Shown: positions 52,030-61,540, counted from the first letter of the stretch. The stretch: DNA of 64,000 nt from Pedobacter aquatilis (GCF_030409415.1 NZ_JAUFPW010000032.1:62001-126000), one strand, 5' to 3'. Translations and numbers: made by a program. The notes: generated from the sequence alone by a model not told the origin.

Positions 52030-53652
52030 ATGAAATCCAAACAAACCTACCTCCTAGCCTTATTAAGTGCATTTTTGCTTTGGCTAGCATGGCCACCAAT
52101 TCCATTTACAACACCTTTGTTGCTAATTGCTTTAGTACCTTTATTTATTGCCTTGGATGATATTTCTTCGAGACAAATTAAAAAACGCGGTAGAGTTATC
52201 TTTTTAACAGCAGGGCTAACCTTTATAATTTGGAATTCAGCATCAATATATTGGGTTTATAATGCAATTAGTGCTTATAACACAGGATTTGTTGGAGGAA
52301 TAATCTCAATATTTGTGTCTCTAATTCCTTTTGGTTTAGGCGCCCTTTTAATGACTTTCGCTTTCTGGTTATTTTATAGATTAATTAAATATACAAGTAA
52401 GAAGATTGCTTATTGCGGACTAATTTCGTTTTATATTGCCTTAGAATATCTGCAGCAAACCTGGGATTTAGCCTTCCCATGGATGACTTTAGGGAATGGT
52501 TTAGCGGGAATGCATCAACTTGCGCAGTGGTACGATAGCACAGGAATTTATGGCGGCTCACTTTGGATTTTACTAAGCAACATTCTAGCTTTCGAAGCCT
52601 ATAAAAAACTTAAATCGCAAAGCGGATATTTAAAATACAGAGCTTCGGGGATTTGGGCATTAGCCGTTTTAATTCCTATCGGGATATCCTTAACAAAATA
52701 TTATAACTACAAACAAAAAGGAACACCGAGTAATGTGGTTGTGGTACAACCGAACATAGATCCTTATCAAAAATTTGAGAGTATTTCGACCAATGAGCAA
52801 CTTCAGATTTTAACGCATTTATCAGATTCCATCGGTCAAAGCAACACAGAATATTTCATTTGGCCTGAAACAGCTTTACCAACTTACGATGATGAAGACC
52901 GGATTCATGATTCTCCGACACTTTTTAGTCTTCAAAGCTTTTTAAGTAAATATAAAAACGGAACACTTATCACCGGGATAGAATCAATCAAATGGTATGC
53001 TGATAAAAAAACAATTTCTGCCAAGCCAAAAGACGGAATGTTTGTAGATAACTTCAATTCTGCCATGCAGGTAGAAAACTCCCCCAATGTTCAGTTTTAC
53101 CATAAATCTAAGCTTGTTCCAGGAGTTGAAAAAATGCCTTTCCCCAAAGTATTCTCATTTTTAGATGGCATATTTGCCCAACTTGGCGGTGCGGTTAGTG
53201 GATGGGGATGGCAAGAAGAACCTAGTGTGCTTTATTCGCAAAGTGGTATTGGTGCTGCTCCTGTAGTTTGTTATGAAAGCTTGTGGGGCGATTGGATTGG
53301 TAAACAGGTAAAAGAAGGTGCACAATTCATCGCAATTATTACAAACGATGGCTGGTGGGGAAACACATCAGGAAAATCTCAGCACGAAATGTATGCAAAG
53401 CTTAGGGCAATAGAAACACGAAGAGATGTTGCTCGCTCTGCCAATACAGGAATTTCATGTTTTATAAACCAACGAGGAGATATTACTCAAAACACAAAAT
53501 GGTGGACCAGAACGGCAATAAAGGCAGATATTAATCTAAATGATGAAATTACATTTTATGTGAAAAGTGGTGATGTAATTGCCAAATTACTTTGTGTTGC
53601 GGCAATTATTTTAGCCATGATAATTCCTTTCAGAAAATGGGTGAAGAAGTAA
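52030..53652 (+). CDS. lnt: Apolipoprotein N-acyltransferase
   Basis: An inner-membrane enzyme that adds the third acyl chain to lipoproteins. 540 residues: about six N-terminal hydrophobic helices (to about 225), then a nitrilase domain. The catalytic triad is visible: E280 in IWPETALPTY, K361 in YHKSKLVPGVEKMPFP, C414 in APVVCYESLWGDW. ITNDGWWGNTSGKSQHEMYA and RSANTGISCFINQRGDI are conserved. A DinB gene and lspA follow on the same strand, so lipoprotein maturation genes are grouped. Confidence 0.95.
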   Translation: MKSKQTYLLALLSAFLLWLAWPPIPFTTPLLLIALVPLFIALDDISSRQIKKRGRVIFLTAGLTFIIWNSASIYWVYNAISAYNTGFVGGIISIFVSLIPFGLGALLMTFAFWLFYRLIKYTSKKIAYCGLISFYIALEYLQQTWDLAFPWMTLGNGLAGMHQLAQWYDSTGIYGGSLWILLSNILAFEAYKKLKSQSGYLKYRASGIWALAVLIPIGISLTKYYNYKQKGTPSNVVVVQPNIDPYQKFESISTNEQLQILTHLSDSIGQSNTEYFIWPETALPTYDDEDRIHDSPTLFSLQSFLSKYKNGTLITGIESIKWYADKKTISAKPKDGMFVDNFNSAMQVENSPNVQFYHKSKLVPGVEKMPFPKVFSFLDGIFAQLGGAVSGWGWQEEPSVLYSQSGIGAAPVVCYESLWGDWIGKQVKEGAQFIAIITNDGWWGNTSGKSQHEMYAKLRAIETRRDVARSANTGISCFINQRGDITQNTKWWTRTAIKADINLNDEITFYVKSGDVIAKLLCVAAIILAMIIPFRKWVKK

Positions 53653-53657
53653 AAAAC

Positions 53658-54119
53658 ATGCTTTTGACTCAATACGATAACGTTCTTTATTCAAGAAATA
53701 CAATAATTGAGTACGTTAAATTGATTAGCATTGAAGACTTTACTACGGAGAATAGCAGCTTTGGTCGCGGCTCTGTAAGAAATCTTTTGGTGCATATTTG
53801 CGATACCTACGCGGCATGGATAGGATTAAGAGGTTTGAATTTACCAATAGATTTTAAACCATTTTCAGCGTATGACAATATACAAGATTGCGTTGCCTAT
53901 TTTAATCAGGTTGATGAGTATGTATATGCATTTCTTCAAAAATTTGAGTATGATTATCAGCAGGAAATTGAAATTGAAAGAAATGGCGATATTTTAAAAA
54001 TAAGCCCATTAAGATTATTTACACACACCATTACACACGAATTTCACCACAAAGGGCAAATCATGTCGCTTAGCAGGCACTTAGGCTACACACCTGTGGA
54101 TGCAGATATTATTCGTTAG
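53658..54119 (+). CDS. DinB family protein
   Basis: About 153 residues from the ATG at 53658; an ATG at 53637 would overlap lnt. A four-helix bundle with the DinB metal site: H in RNLLVHICDTYAAWIG, and the pair in THTITHEFHHKGQIMSLSRH. The role of most DinB proteins (metal-dependent thiol transferase or hydrolase) is unknown. It sits between lnt and lspA, 5 bp after lnt and 9 bp before lspA, so it is in the same operon without an evident link to lipoproteins. Confidence 0.88.
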   Translation: MLLTQYDNVLYSRNTIIEYVKLISIEDFTTENSSFGRGSVRNLLVHICDTYAAWIGLRGLNLPIDFKPFSAYDNIQDCVAYFNQVDEYVYAFLQKFEYDYQQEIEIERNGDILKISPLRLFTHTITHEFHHKGQIMSLSRHLGYTPVDADIIR

Positions 54120-54128
54120 TTAACAATT

Positions 54129-54635
54129 ATGAAGTCACAACACAAGGTTAGGTTAGTTCTTTTAACGGTTTTATTGCTTTTAAATATTGGTTGCGATCAA
54201 GTTTCTAAACGAATTGCCAGAAACAACATTAGCGAATACGAACACATCAGCATTATAAAAGATACTTTTACACTTACCAAAGTAGAAAATAGTGGTGCTT
54301 TTTTAAGTCTGGGCGACCAAATGCCTTATATTTTCAGACTGATTATTTTAACAGGTTTGCCGTTGGTTTTCTTAGGTTACGGAATCTATTTTCTTTATAG
54401 CAAAAAAAATCTTCCATTAAGCTTTCAAATTGCTTTATGCTTTTTAATTGGCGGTGGTATTGGTAATTTATACGATAGAATTGTGTACGGTTCGGTAACG
54501 GATTTTATGCACCTCGATTTTAAAATATTCGAAACTGGTGTTTTCAACTTTGCCGATATTTCTATTATGATTGGAGTGGGTATATTATTAATTCAATCTT
54601 TGATGGTGAGGGTTAGCGGGTTTAGGCAAAATTAA
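54129..54635 (+). CDS. lspA: Lipoprotein signal peptidase (signal peptidase II)
   Basis: An inner-membrane aspartyl protease that removes lipoprotein signal peptides. 168 residues, four helices. The conserved blocks are present: LNIGCDQVSKR, VENSGAFLSLGD, GGGIGNLYDRIVYGSVTDF with catalytic D116, and GVFNFADISIMIGV with D143. Operon with lnt and the DinB gene. Confidence 0.96.
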   Translation: MKSQHKVRLVLLTVLLLLNIGCDQVSKRIARNNISEYEHISIIKDTFTLTKVENSGAFLSLGDQMPYIFRLIILTGLPLVFLGYGIYFLYSKKNLPLSFQIALCFLIGGGIGNLYDRIVYGSVTDFMHLDFKIFETGVFNFADISIMIGVGILLIQSLMVRVSGFRQN

Positions 54636-54758
54636 GAAGAGCAACATGAATCATAATTTATCAAAACCAATTTCTTAATCTTTAATTGCATTTTATAAAC
54701 AAACATATAATTATCTTTATGTGTTAACAAACTAAAATCAACTCAAAAATTAAGTAAG

Positions 54759-55175
54759 ATGAAAAGAAATGCTACTGCCGTTTGGCAAGGTTCTATTAAA
54801 GAAGGTGCTGGTAATATTACCACGCAAAGTACAACTTTAAGCAATACTCAATATTCGTTCAATTCGCGTTTCGCAGAAGGTGTTGGTACAAACCCCGAAG
54901 AATTAATAGCCGCAGCACACGCAGGCTGTTTTACAATGAAACTTTCAGCAAATTTAGGCGAAGCAGGATTCACAGCTGAAAAATTAGAAACAAAATGTGA
55001 AATCAATCTTGATCCATCTAAAGGAGAAATTGTTGAATCGAAATTGACCTTAACTGCTTCTATTCCTGATATTACACAAGAAAAATTTGATGAATTGGTT
55101 GCAGATGCAGAAAAAAACTGCCCGATTTCCAAATTATTGAATACAACAATTACTGTTGATGCAACTTTAGCATAA
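54759..55175 (+). CDS. OsmC family peroxiredoxin
   Basis: 138 residues of the OsmC (not Ohr) subgroup. A dithiol peroxidase that reduces organic hydroperoxides. The two reactive Cys are in AAAHAGCFTMKLSANLGEAG and EKNCPISKLLN. The first helix contains GTNPEELIAAAHAGC. RNATAVWQGSIKEGAGNIT is the usual start. A TATCTTTA promoter-like box lies at 54712. Terminated by a hairpin shared with the convergent regulator. Confidence 0.94.
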   Translation: MKRNATAVWQGSIKEGAGNITTQSTTLSNTQYSFNSRFAEGVGTNPEELIAAAHAGCFTMKLSANLGEAGFTAEKLETKCEINLDPSKGEIVESKLTLTASIPDITQEKFDELVADAEKNCPISKLLNTTITVDATLA

Positions 55176-55190
55176 GCATATTGCACATAG

Positions 55191-55230
55191 AACTTGCTGA
55201 AGCTTTTTTAAATTCAGTTTCGGCAAGTTT
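55191..55230. terminator. Bidirectional terminator between convergent genes
   Basis: AACTTGCTGAAG and TTTCGGCAAGTTTT arms flank a T-rich loop, between the OsmC gene and the PAS-LuxR gene. Confidence 0.7.
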
Positions 55231-55919
55231 TATATTAAATCGAATGCCCTTGCGTAATTCGAAATCTCGAAAAACGATTTGGTGTTAAGTTTATCCCGAA
55301 TATTTCTTCTATGTGTATCAACTGTGGTTGGAGAAATATGCAATTCGTTGGCCATTTCGATAGAACTTTTACCCAAAGCCATTTCTCTCAAAATGGTTTT
55401 TTCACGCTTACTGAGCTTAGAAAAGCTACTGTAATTGTTCCTTAAAAAATTATTTTCTTCTAGCAGCCTATCCGCTTTAGAGGCAAGGTGATGCATAGCA
55501 TCAATAGGTATAGAAATGGTTAGTGATAAAAGTGGTAATCCATTATCATCTCTAAAAAATATTTTTGTGCTTGATAAATGCCATCTCCATCCATTAGTAC
55601 CTGGAAATTTTAGTTGCTGGTAATAACTGAGTGTATCATCACCATTATTTTTTTCCATAAAAGAGGTGATTTTCGGCACATAGTCTTTTGCATCCTCAGG
55701 GTTAAAATAGCTAAAATAGTATTCAGCGCTGCTAAGTTTACAAACTTCCTCCAAACTCAAATTTAATTGATTTAGACCAAGTTTATTCATATACGCTACT
55801 TCCCAATTTTGGGTTTCGTGAACGATAACCGCACCTGGAAGGTGTTCAAATGATTCTACATGCTGGTCTAAAAGACGCCGCATTTCGACAGTAAGAATAG
55901 GTTTGTAGTAGCTTAACAT
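55230..55919 (-). CDS. PAS-LuxR transcriptional regulator
   Basis: 229 residues. A PAS-like sensor domain occupies about 25-135 (LPGAVIVHETQNWEVAYMNK, then WHLSSTKIFFRDDNGLPLL). The C-terminal LuxR helix-turn-helix is at about 165-225 (LSKREKTILREMALGKSSIE, MANELHISPTTVDTHRRNIR). There is no receiver domain, so it is not a typical response regulator. The PAS domain probably senses a ligand directly. Target genes are unknown. It is convergent with OsmC and followed by nadE upstream on the same strand. Confidence 0.88.
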   Translation of the reverse strand: MLSYYKPILTVEMRRLLDQHVESFEHLPGAVIVHETQNWEVAYMNKLGLNQLNLSLEEVCKLSSAEYYFSYFNPEDAKDYVPKITSFMEKNNGDDTLSYYQQLKFPGTNGWRWHLSSTKIFFRDDNGLPLLSLTISIPIDAMHHLASKADRLLEENNFLRNNYSSFSKLSKREKTILREMALGKSSIEMANELHISPTTVDTHRRNIRDKLNTKSFFEISNYARAFDLI

Positions 55920-55998
55920 TAATTTGAGAGACTTGTATGATTACTGCAAAATACTCAAAATTAAGTAGATAGCCCAACATGTTCTCAAATTTATTATG

Positions 55999-57639
55999 CT
56001 AGCTTAAATACTTACCAACAATTGGCATTCTTCTACCCATACCAAATGCTTTTGGTGAAACCCTTAAAATTGGAGGTGTTTGGTAACGCTTAAATTCAGC
56101 AATATTAACCATTTTCAAAATTCTGGTTACCAACGTTTCGTCATATCCTTGAGCAATAATGGATTTCGAACCTTGCTTTAATTCTATATGCTGATATAAA
56201 ATCGCATCTAAAATATCATATTCAGGTAACGAATCCGAATCCTTTTGATCTGGTCGTAATTCTGCCGATGGTGGTTTAACAATCGTATTAATCGGAATAA
56301 TTTCTTTTTCTGTGTTGATGTATTTTGCCAACTGAAAAACCTGCGTTTTGTAAACATCACCAATTACACCAATTGCGCCACACATATCACCATACAACGT
56401 ACCATAACCAACGGCACATTCACTTTTATTTGAAGTGTTCAATAAAATATAACCGAATTTATTGCTCATCGCCATATTAATAATACCACGGATACGAGCC
56501 TGAATATTTTCTTCTGTTAAATTAAATGGCAAACCCTTAAAAGCTGGTGCAAGCATATTGTCAAAAGCTTCAGCAGCATCTTTTATTGGGATAATTTCGT
56601 GCATGCAACCAATATTATTTACCAAATCCAAGGCATCCTGAACAGAATGATCGGATGAAAACTTAGAAGGCATTAAAACTGCCATTACATTTTCTGCACC
56701 CAATGCTCTACAAGCCAATGCGCAAACAACAGCCGAATCGATACCACCAGATAAACCTAAAACCGCTTTGCTAAAACCAGATTTTTGAAAATAATCTTTG
56801 ATGCCTAAAACTAAAGCATCATGTATTTGCTCAATATCAGTTAATCTTGGCGCTGCCGGATATTTGTTTTTTACGTTTTCTATTTCTTCTAAGTCAAATA
56901 CTTGCAAATCCTCTTCAAAGTATTTCATTTCGGCTTTAGTTGCACCTTCGGCATCAAAAACTAAAGAGCCTCCATCAAAAATAATTTCAGTTTGTGCACC
57001 AACCTGGTTGACATAAAAAACAGGTAAATTATATTTCTTCGCATTATCCGAAAGCACCTTTATGCGTTCATCATCATGCGTATAAGAAAACGGTGAGGCT
57101 GCAATATTAATCATCACATCTGGTTGTTCCTTTATCAACTCATCCATCGGATTTGAAACATATAATGGATTATCATTAATGTTCCATAAATCTTCACAAA
57201 TGGTTAAGGCAATTTTTTTACTCTTAAAATCGATGCATTGAAATTGAGTAGCCGGTTCAAAATAACGGTATTCATCGAAAACATCATAAGTTGGCAACAA
57301 GGCTTTTTTGGTTATGGCTTTAACTTTTCCATCCTCAATAAAATATGCTGCATTAAATAAATCTTTGCCCTGCAAAACGTCATTTTTTATTGGTAAACCC
57401 AAAATGCAGGCAATATCATTGCAATGTTCAGCAATCTCTAAAGCAGATTTTTCGCAAAGCGATATAAATTCATCAAACTCTAAAAAATCGCGGGGCGGAT
57501 AACCACAAATTGCAAGTTCTGCAAAAATGACTAAATCGGCACCTTTGCTTTTTGCAATTTCAATATTGCTGATGATTTTTTGGGTATTGGTTTCGAAATT
57601 ACCAATATGATAATTGAGTTGAGCTAAAGCTATTTTCAT
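55999..57639 (-). CDS. nadE: Glutamine-dependent NAD+ synthetase
   Basis: Amidates deamido-NAD+ using glutamine. 546 residues. The N-terminal nitrilase-type glutaminase domain (to about 265) has E41 in FAELAICGYPP, Lys in KALLPTYDVFDEYRYF and the nucleophile in ALTICEDLWN. The C-terminal synthetase domain has the P-loop AVLGLSGGIDSAVVCALACR (about 290), LLNTSNKSECAVGYGTLYGD and PPSAELRPDQKDSDSLP. GldB is encoded nearby, an arrangement I recall as common in this phylum. Confidence 0.95.
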   Translation of the reverse strand: MKIALAQLNYHIGNFETNTQKIISNIEIAKSKGADLVIFAELAICGYPPRDFLEFDEFISLCEKSALEIAEHCNDIACILGLPIKNDVLQGKDLFNAAYFIEDGKVKAITKKALLPTYDVFDEYRYFEPATQFQCIDFKSKKIALTICEDLWNINDNPLYVSNPMDELIKEQPDVMINIAASPFSYTHDDERIKVLSDNAKKYNLPVFYVNQVGAQTEIIFDGGSLVFDAEGATKAEMKYFEEDLQVFDLEEIENVKNKYPAAPRLTDIEQIHDALVLGIKDYFQKSGFSKAVLGLSGGIDSAVVCALACRALGAENVMAVLMPSKFSSDHSVQDALDLVNNIGCMHEIIPIKDAAEAFDNMLAPAFKGLPFNLTEENIQARIRGIINMAMSNKFGYILLNTSNKSECAVGYGTLYGDMCGAIGVIGDVYKTQVFQLAKYINTEKEIIPINTIVKPPSAELRPDQKDSDSLPEYDILDAILYQHIELKQGSKSIIAQGYDETLVTRILKMVNIAEFKRYQTPPILRVSPKAFGMGRRMPIVGKYLS

Positions 57640-57656
57640 GTAGTGATTAAAGTATT

Positions 57657-58334
57657 TTAGAAAAATATGCCAAAATTAAGGGCTAGGTAGTGGTTTCGAC
57701 TTTCACGACTTCCATCTTTTACAATATTAGTAAAACCATTGTTAAATGTTAAGCCTGCAAGTACGCTTGTATTTCCTGATATATCAAATTCGCCACCGCC
57801 GCCAATAATTAAACCCGCACGGTAGAACTTAGAGAAATCGGATATATTTTGATTATCGCCAACGGTTGTATTATTTCTTTTCGCATCTTGTTTTGCGCTA
57901 ATGTTAAACCCATTTGATAAACCGAATTGTCCATACCATCTTTTGCCATCTTGTTTTAAGGTTTTCAGTTTTACAGTTAGCGGAATTTCTATGTACTGCA
58001 TTTTATATTTCAAATCGTAAGCAACCGGCACATTTGTGCTACTGCTCGAAGCATGATAAGGCCAAACATTTACCTCGGTACTTTTCCCGTTTATGGTGGT
58101 AATGGTTAATGCAGTAGAAAAACTATAGTTCGGTGCAAAATTAAAATCGCCCATTATGCCGTAAGAAAAACCTAAGCCAATGCCATTTGTTTTTCCCTGC
58201 TCGGGCTTTATCCACCCAATGGTTGGTGTTGCAGTTAAACCTAACTTAAAACCGAAATTTTGTACGTTAAAATTTTGCGCAGAAACGCTCAAACTTAAAA
58301 GTGATAAAATTAAAATCGTCGTTATTCTTTTCAT
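57657..58334 (-). CDS. PorT-like outer-membrane beta-barrel protein
   Basis: 225 residues. Signal peptide to about 19 (TILILSLLSLSVSAQ), then eight or so barrel strands: FGFKLGLTATPTIGWIKPEQ, GIGLGFSYGIMGDFNFAPN, LKYKMQYIEIPLTVKLKTLK, KRWYGQFGLSNGFNI and AGLIIGGGGEFDISGNTSVL, ending NFGIFF with terminal aromatics. The YIEIPLTVKL strand is the typical PorT signature. The function is not defined by sequence. It is divergent from gldB with their promoters overlapping, so the two may be expressed together. Confidence 0.88.
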   Translation of the reverse strand: MKRITTILILSLLSLSVSAQNFNVQNFGFKLGLTATPTIGWIKPEQGKTNGIGLGFSYGIMGDFNFAPNYSFSTALTITTINGKSTEVNVWPYHASSSSTNVPVAYDLKYKMQYIEIPLTVKLKTLKQDGKRWYGQFGLSNGFNISAKQDAKRNNTTVGDNQNISDFSKFYRAGLIIGGGGEFDISGNTSVLAGLTFNNGFTNIVKDGSRESRNHYLALNFGIFF

Positions 58335-58346
58335 ACCTTATGTTTT

Positions 58347-58354
58347 TATATTTG
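58347..58354 (+). promoter_or_regulatory. -7 promoter element for gldB
   Basis: TATATTTG matches TAnnTTTG exactly and ends 6 bp before the ATG at 58361, so transcription would start at or next to the start codon (leaderless mRNA). The divergent PorT-like gene begins 13 bp away at 58334. Confidence 0.5.
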
Positions 58355-58360
58355 TCTACA

Positions 58361-59392
58361 ATGAAATATAACGTAAAACACCAGCAAATTTATCTAATTT
58401 TTCTGTTCGCTTTGATATTTATTTCCTGTAAACAAAGCAAACGCCCTAATGTTAGCAATATAAAAGTTGATATTAAGATTGAGCGGTTTGACCAGGATCT
58501 TTATAAAGGAAAAACAAGTGATGTAACCGTAACGGATAAAAAGCTTAGTTCAAAATATGGCATTTTCTACGATGATTTTCTCCACAAAATTTTAGATAGC
58601 CGTTATTCAAATACAGAATCTTTAGCCAATTTATATGCCGATAAAGCTTATACCGATTTAACAAAGGAAGTGGATAGCGTTTACCCGAATTTAAAAGCAC
58701 AAGAAGAAGGATTAACCGAAACATTCAAATACATTAAATTCTATTACCCGAAGGCAAAAATTCCAAAAATTGTATCGTTTGTTTCGGGTTTTTCTTATCA
58801 AATGCCTGTCGGCGATAATTATTTAGGCATAGGTTTGGATATGTTTTTAGGTAAAGACAGTAAATTTTATACCGCCATTGTTAAAAGTGTACCATTGTAC
58901 TTATCAAGAAGATTTACACCTGAATACATTGTGCCGCGTGTAGCGGAAACTTATGCCCATGAAGAACTTTTTCAGGAACTTGATGGGGATAGAACTTTGC
59001 TATCGAAAATGATTTTCCAGGGGAAAATTATATACTTTTTAGATCAGGTTTTGCCTGAAACCACACCAGATTCTATTAAAATCGGTTACACGACAGACCA
59101 ATTAGATTGGGCACAAAATTTTGAAACAGATATCTGGGCGTACTTTCTGGAAAATAATTTCCTTTATGAAACGGATTATCATAAAATACAAGTTTTCCTT
59201 TCGGAAGGTCCTTTTACGCCGGGCTTAGGCGAAAACCGTGATTCAGCACCTAAACTTGGCGTTTTTACCGGATGGCAGATTGTAAAGAAGTATATGGAAA
59301 CGCATCCTGATGTTACTTTGCAGCAACTTATGGCAGAAAACGATGCGCAGAAAATTTTGAATCAATCCAAATACAAACCAAAGCGGAAGTAG
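58361..59392 (+). CDS. gldB: Gliding-motility lipoprotein GldB
   Basis: A lipoprotein of about 343 residues from the ATG at 58361. The signal is IYLIFLFALIFISC (C23), followed by KQSKRPNVSNIKVDIKIERF, the diagnostic GldB start. Other conserved parts are FVSGFSYQMPVGDNYLGIGL, DMFLGKDSKFY, IVPRVAETYAHEELFQELDG and FLSEGPFTPGLGENRDSAPK. The fold resembles DUF2268-type proteases, but a clear H-E-x-x-H is not seen, so catalytic activity is doubtful. GldB is tied to gliding and type IX secretion in some Bacteroidota, yet is present in non-gliding relatives. An in-frame start at 58301 lies inside the divergent gene and is unlikely. Confidence 0.92.
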   Translation: MKYNVKHQQIYLIFLFALIFISCKQSKRPNVSNIKVDIKIERFDQDLYKGKTSDVTVTDKKLSSKYGIFYDDFLHKILDSRYSNTESLANLYADKAYTDLTKEVDSVYPNLKAQEEGLTETFKYIKFYYPKAKIPKIVSFVSGFSYQMPVGDNYLGIGLDMFLGKDSKFYTAIVKSVPLYLSRRFTPEYIVPRVAETYAHEELFQELDGDRTLLSKMIFQGKIIYFLDQVLPETTPDSIKIGYTTDQLDWAQNFETDIWAYFLENNFLYETDYHKIQVFLSEGPFTPGLGENRDSAPKLGVFTGWQIVKKYMETHPDVTLQQLMAENDAQKILNQSKYKPKRK

Positions 59393-59462
59393 TTTTTAAT
59401 AAACTGATGTAACATTTCGGCAATCAAACAGTTTAAAAGAGTAGATAACGAGCACTAAACCA

Positions 59463-60272
59463 ATGACGAATCAAGCAAGTAACGAAGCGCCGAAAAAGCC
59501 AAAAAAAGTTGGCATTGTTTTATCTGGCGGTGGCATTAGAGGAATTGCGCACTTAGGTATATTAAAGGCCTTTAGTAACCTTGGTATAACTTTTAGCCAA
59601 ATTAGTGGCACAAGTGCTGGTGCAATTGCAGGCTCTTTTTTTGCCGCAGGCATCGACCCGGAAGAAGGCTTGAATATATTTTTAAGAACTAAGCTTTGGC
59701 GTTTCGTTCGTCCGGCAGTAGGTTCGCTTGGCTTAATCAACATAGAAAATACATCATTAATATTAAAAGAATATTTCCCTGAAGATGCTATTGAAAAGCT
59801 TAAAATTCCATTAACTATTGCAGCGGTAAATTTTAGCGAAGGTAGATTGGTTTACTTTACAAAAGGCCCTTTAATCAGAGCCATCCATGCTTCGAGTTGC
59901 ATTCCAGGCATTTTCAAACCCATTATGATTGACGGGCAAATGTACGTTGATGGCGGGATTTTAAACAATTTCCCGGTTGAACCATTAATGAATGAATGCG
60001 ACTTTATTATCGGTTCTTCCTGCAACCATTTAAAAGCCGTTGATAAAATTACCGGAATCACAAATTTGCTTGGGCGAGCCGGGTTAATGTCCATCAACCA
60101 CGACATGGAACGCAAAGCGAAATTCTGCGATGTGGTTATCGAACCAAAAGGTTTAGGCGCAATCAGTACATTCGATATGAAACGTGCTGAAGACATTTAT
60201 TGGTTGGCGCACGAAGAGGCTTTAAATGTTATTAAAAACACCCCTGCGATTAGAGAATTAATAACGAAGTAA
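59463..60272 (+). CDS. Patatin-like phospholipase
   Basis: 269 residues of patatin fold. The oxyanion hole is GIVLSGGGIRGIAHLG (about 17-32), the nucleophile motif ISGTSAGAIAGS contains S51, and the catalytic Asp is in MYVDGGILNNFPVEPL (about 163). There is no signal peptide or barrel domain, so it is a cytoplasmic RssA-type enzyme acting on membrane lipids rather than a secreted effector. Its stop overlaps the next start by one base. Confidence 0.92.
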   Translation: MTNQASNEAPKKPKKVGIVLSGGGIRGIAHLGILKAFSNLGITFSQISGTSAGAIAGSFFAAGIDPEEGLNIFLRTKLWRFVRPAVGSLGLINIENTSLILKEYFPEDAIEKLKIPLTIAAVNFSEGRLVYFTKGPLIRAIHASSCIPGIFKPIMIDGQMYVDGGILNNFPVEPLMNECDFIIGSSCNHLKAVDKITGITNLLGRAGLMSINHDMERKAKFCDVVIEPKGLGAISTFDMKRAEDIYWLAHEEALNVIKNTPAIRELITK

Positions 60273-61537
60273 TGGAGCAAGAGGATAATCAAACCTTTGA
60301 GATAAAAACCGTTTTAATATTCTGGTATAATTTCATTTTTTTTATTACAACTTTTTTAGTTTTTGCAGGCGCAATTATAACTTTTAAACCTCAAGGTATA
60401 ATTTATTTTTTTCTTACAATTGGTGTCTCAGTAATTCTGGCTTATCTATTTTCGGGCATTGCGAAAAGCAACGCAATCATATCAATACAGGATAATCAAA
60501 TCACTATTGAACAGGAGAATAGCATAATTAAGAAAGTTATTGATATTACGATAGATATTAATGGTTTAAGAGGTTTTGAAATTGGAGAACTTACAACCCG
60601 ATTTGATACTTCTTTAGCATTTTATACAAAAGATTTTGAGGTTTACAGGTATCGCTTAAATAGCAAAGTTGATACTTTTAAGTTAGAAGTATTTCTATCT
60701 CAACATTTACCAAAGTTAAATGCAAAATCGAACCCTGAATACAGCAGTTTTATAAAAGCATTCGGATTTGTATTAAAAAACATCTTAATACTTTTTCTTT
60801 TTACTGCAATAATATGGGGAATTATAAATTGCTTTATCGATTTGAGTAATTTAAGATATGCGATAATTAGTTTTGCATTTCCAATATTATTTTGGCGTTT
60901 TGTTACCCGAAATATTTTAATAAAAAATAATTTCCGCTTTGCGGCAACCTATTGGATTATGCTAATATTTCCATTCACCGCTTTAGGATTAATATTTCCT
61001 CTAAAAAATAATATTGAAGAATTATTAAGTGAACCTTTAGCTGTTGATGTGCCGATAAATGTATTTTCTCATCCTAAAGAAAATTTCTTTTACATTAAAA
61101 AAATTAAGGGATGTGCAGATAAGATTATAACAAGTTATAGCATTGGTAGTGAAACAAGTAAAAGTCAATACATTACTATAAATCACGCTGTAGAAACTCA
61201 GGTTACCGATTTAAACGAGCATTTTAATAACATTTGGTTTCGTAAAAGGTTATCACAAAAAATTAATAAAGCTACACCAGAAGAAGATAGAACAATTCTA
61301 ATAAGTGATTTTCAAAATAAATCAAGAAGAGAATTTGAAGAAATGCTCAAGGAAAAGGCAACATTTTATAAGGTCCTTCTAAATAGACAAGGAGAAGCAT
61401 CTATTGCAATTCTGGAGCCTTTTTGGAAGCCAATAAACATCTACAAAAAAGATATTCAAAGAAACATATATTTAATAATAGGTGGAATTATTGTGTTATT
61501 ATTAATTGGAATTTGTATGATAACAATTAACAGATAA
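60272..61537 (+). CDS. Multi-pass membrane protein of unknown function
   Basis: 421 residues. Two N-terminal helices (YNFIFFITTFLVFAGAIITF, IIYFFLTIGVSVILAYLFSG). A cytoplasmic-like domain of about 80 residues (QDNQITIEQENSIIKKVIDI, YRYRLNSKVDTFKLEVFLSQ) looks like a short beta-rich bPH-type module. There are three further helices at about 168-250, an extracytoplasmic domain and a last helix (NIYLIIGGIIVLLLIGICM) near the end. I recognise no family. The ATG overlaps the patatin stop codon (TAATG), so the two are translationally coupled and probably work on the same membrane process. Confidence 0.75.
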   Translation: MEQEDNQTFEIKTVLIFWYNFIFFITTFLVFAGAIITFKPQGIIYFFLTIGVSVILAYLFSGIAKSNAIISIQDNQITIEQENSIIKKVIDITIDINGLRGFEIGELTTRFDTSLAFYTKDFEVYRYRLNSKVDTFKLEVFLSQHLPKLNAKSNPEYSSFIKAFGFVLKNILILFLFTAIIWGIINCFIDLSNLRYAIISFAFPILFWRFVTRNILIKNNFRFAATYWIMLIFPFTALGLIFPLKNNIEELLSEPLAVDVPINVFSHPKENFFYIKKIKGCADKIITSYSIGSETSKSQYITINHAVETQVTDLNEHFNNIWFRKRLSQKINKATPEEDRTILISDFQNKSRREFEEMLKEKATFYKVLLNRQGEASIAILEPFWKPINIYKKDIQRNIYLIIGGIIVLLLIGICMITINR

Positions 61538-61540
61538 TCT

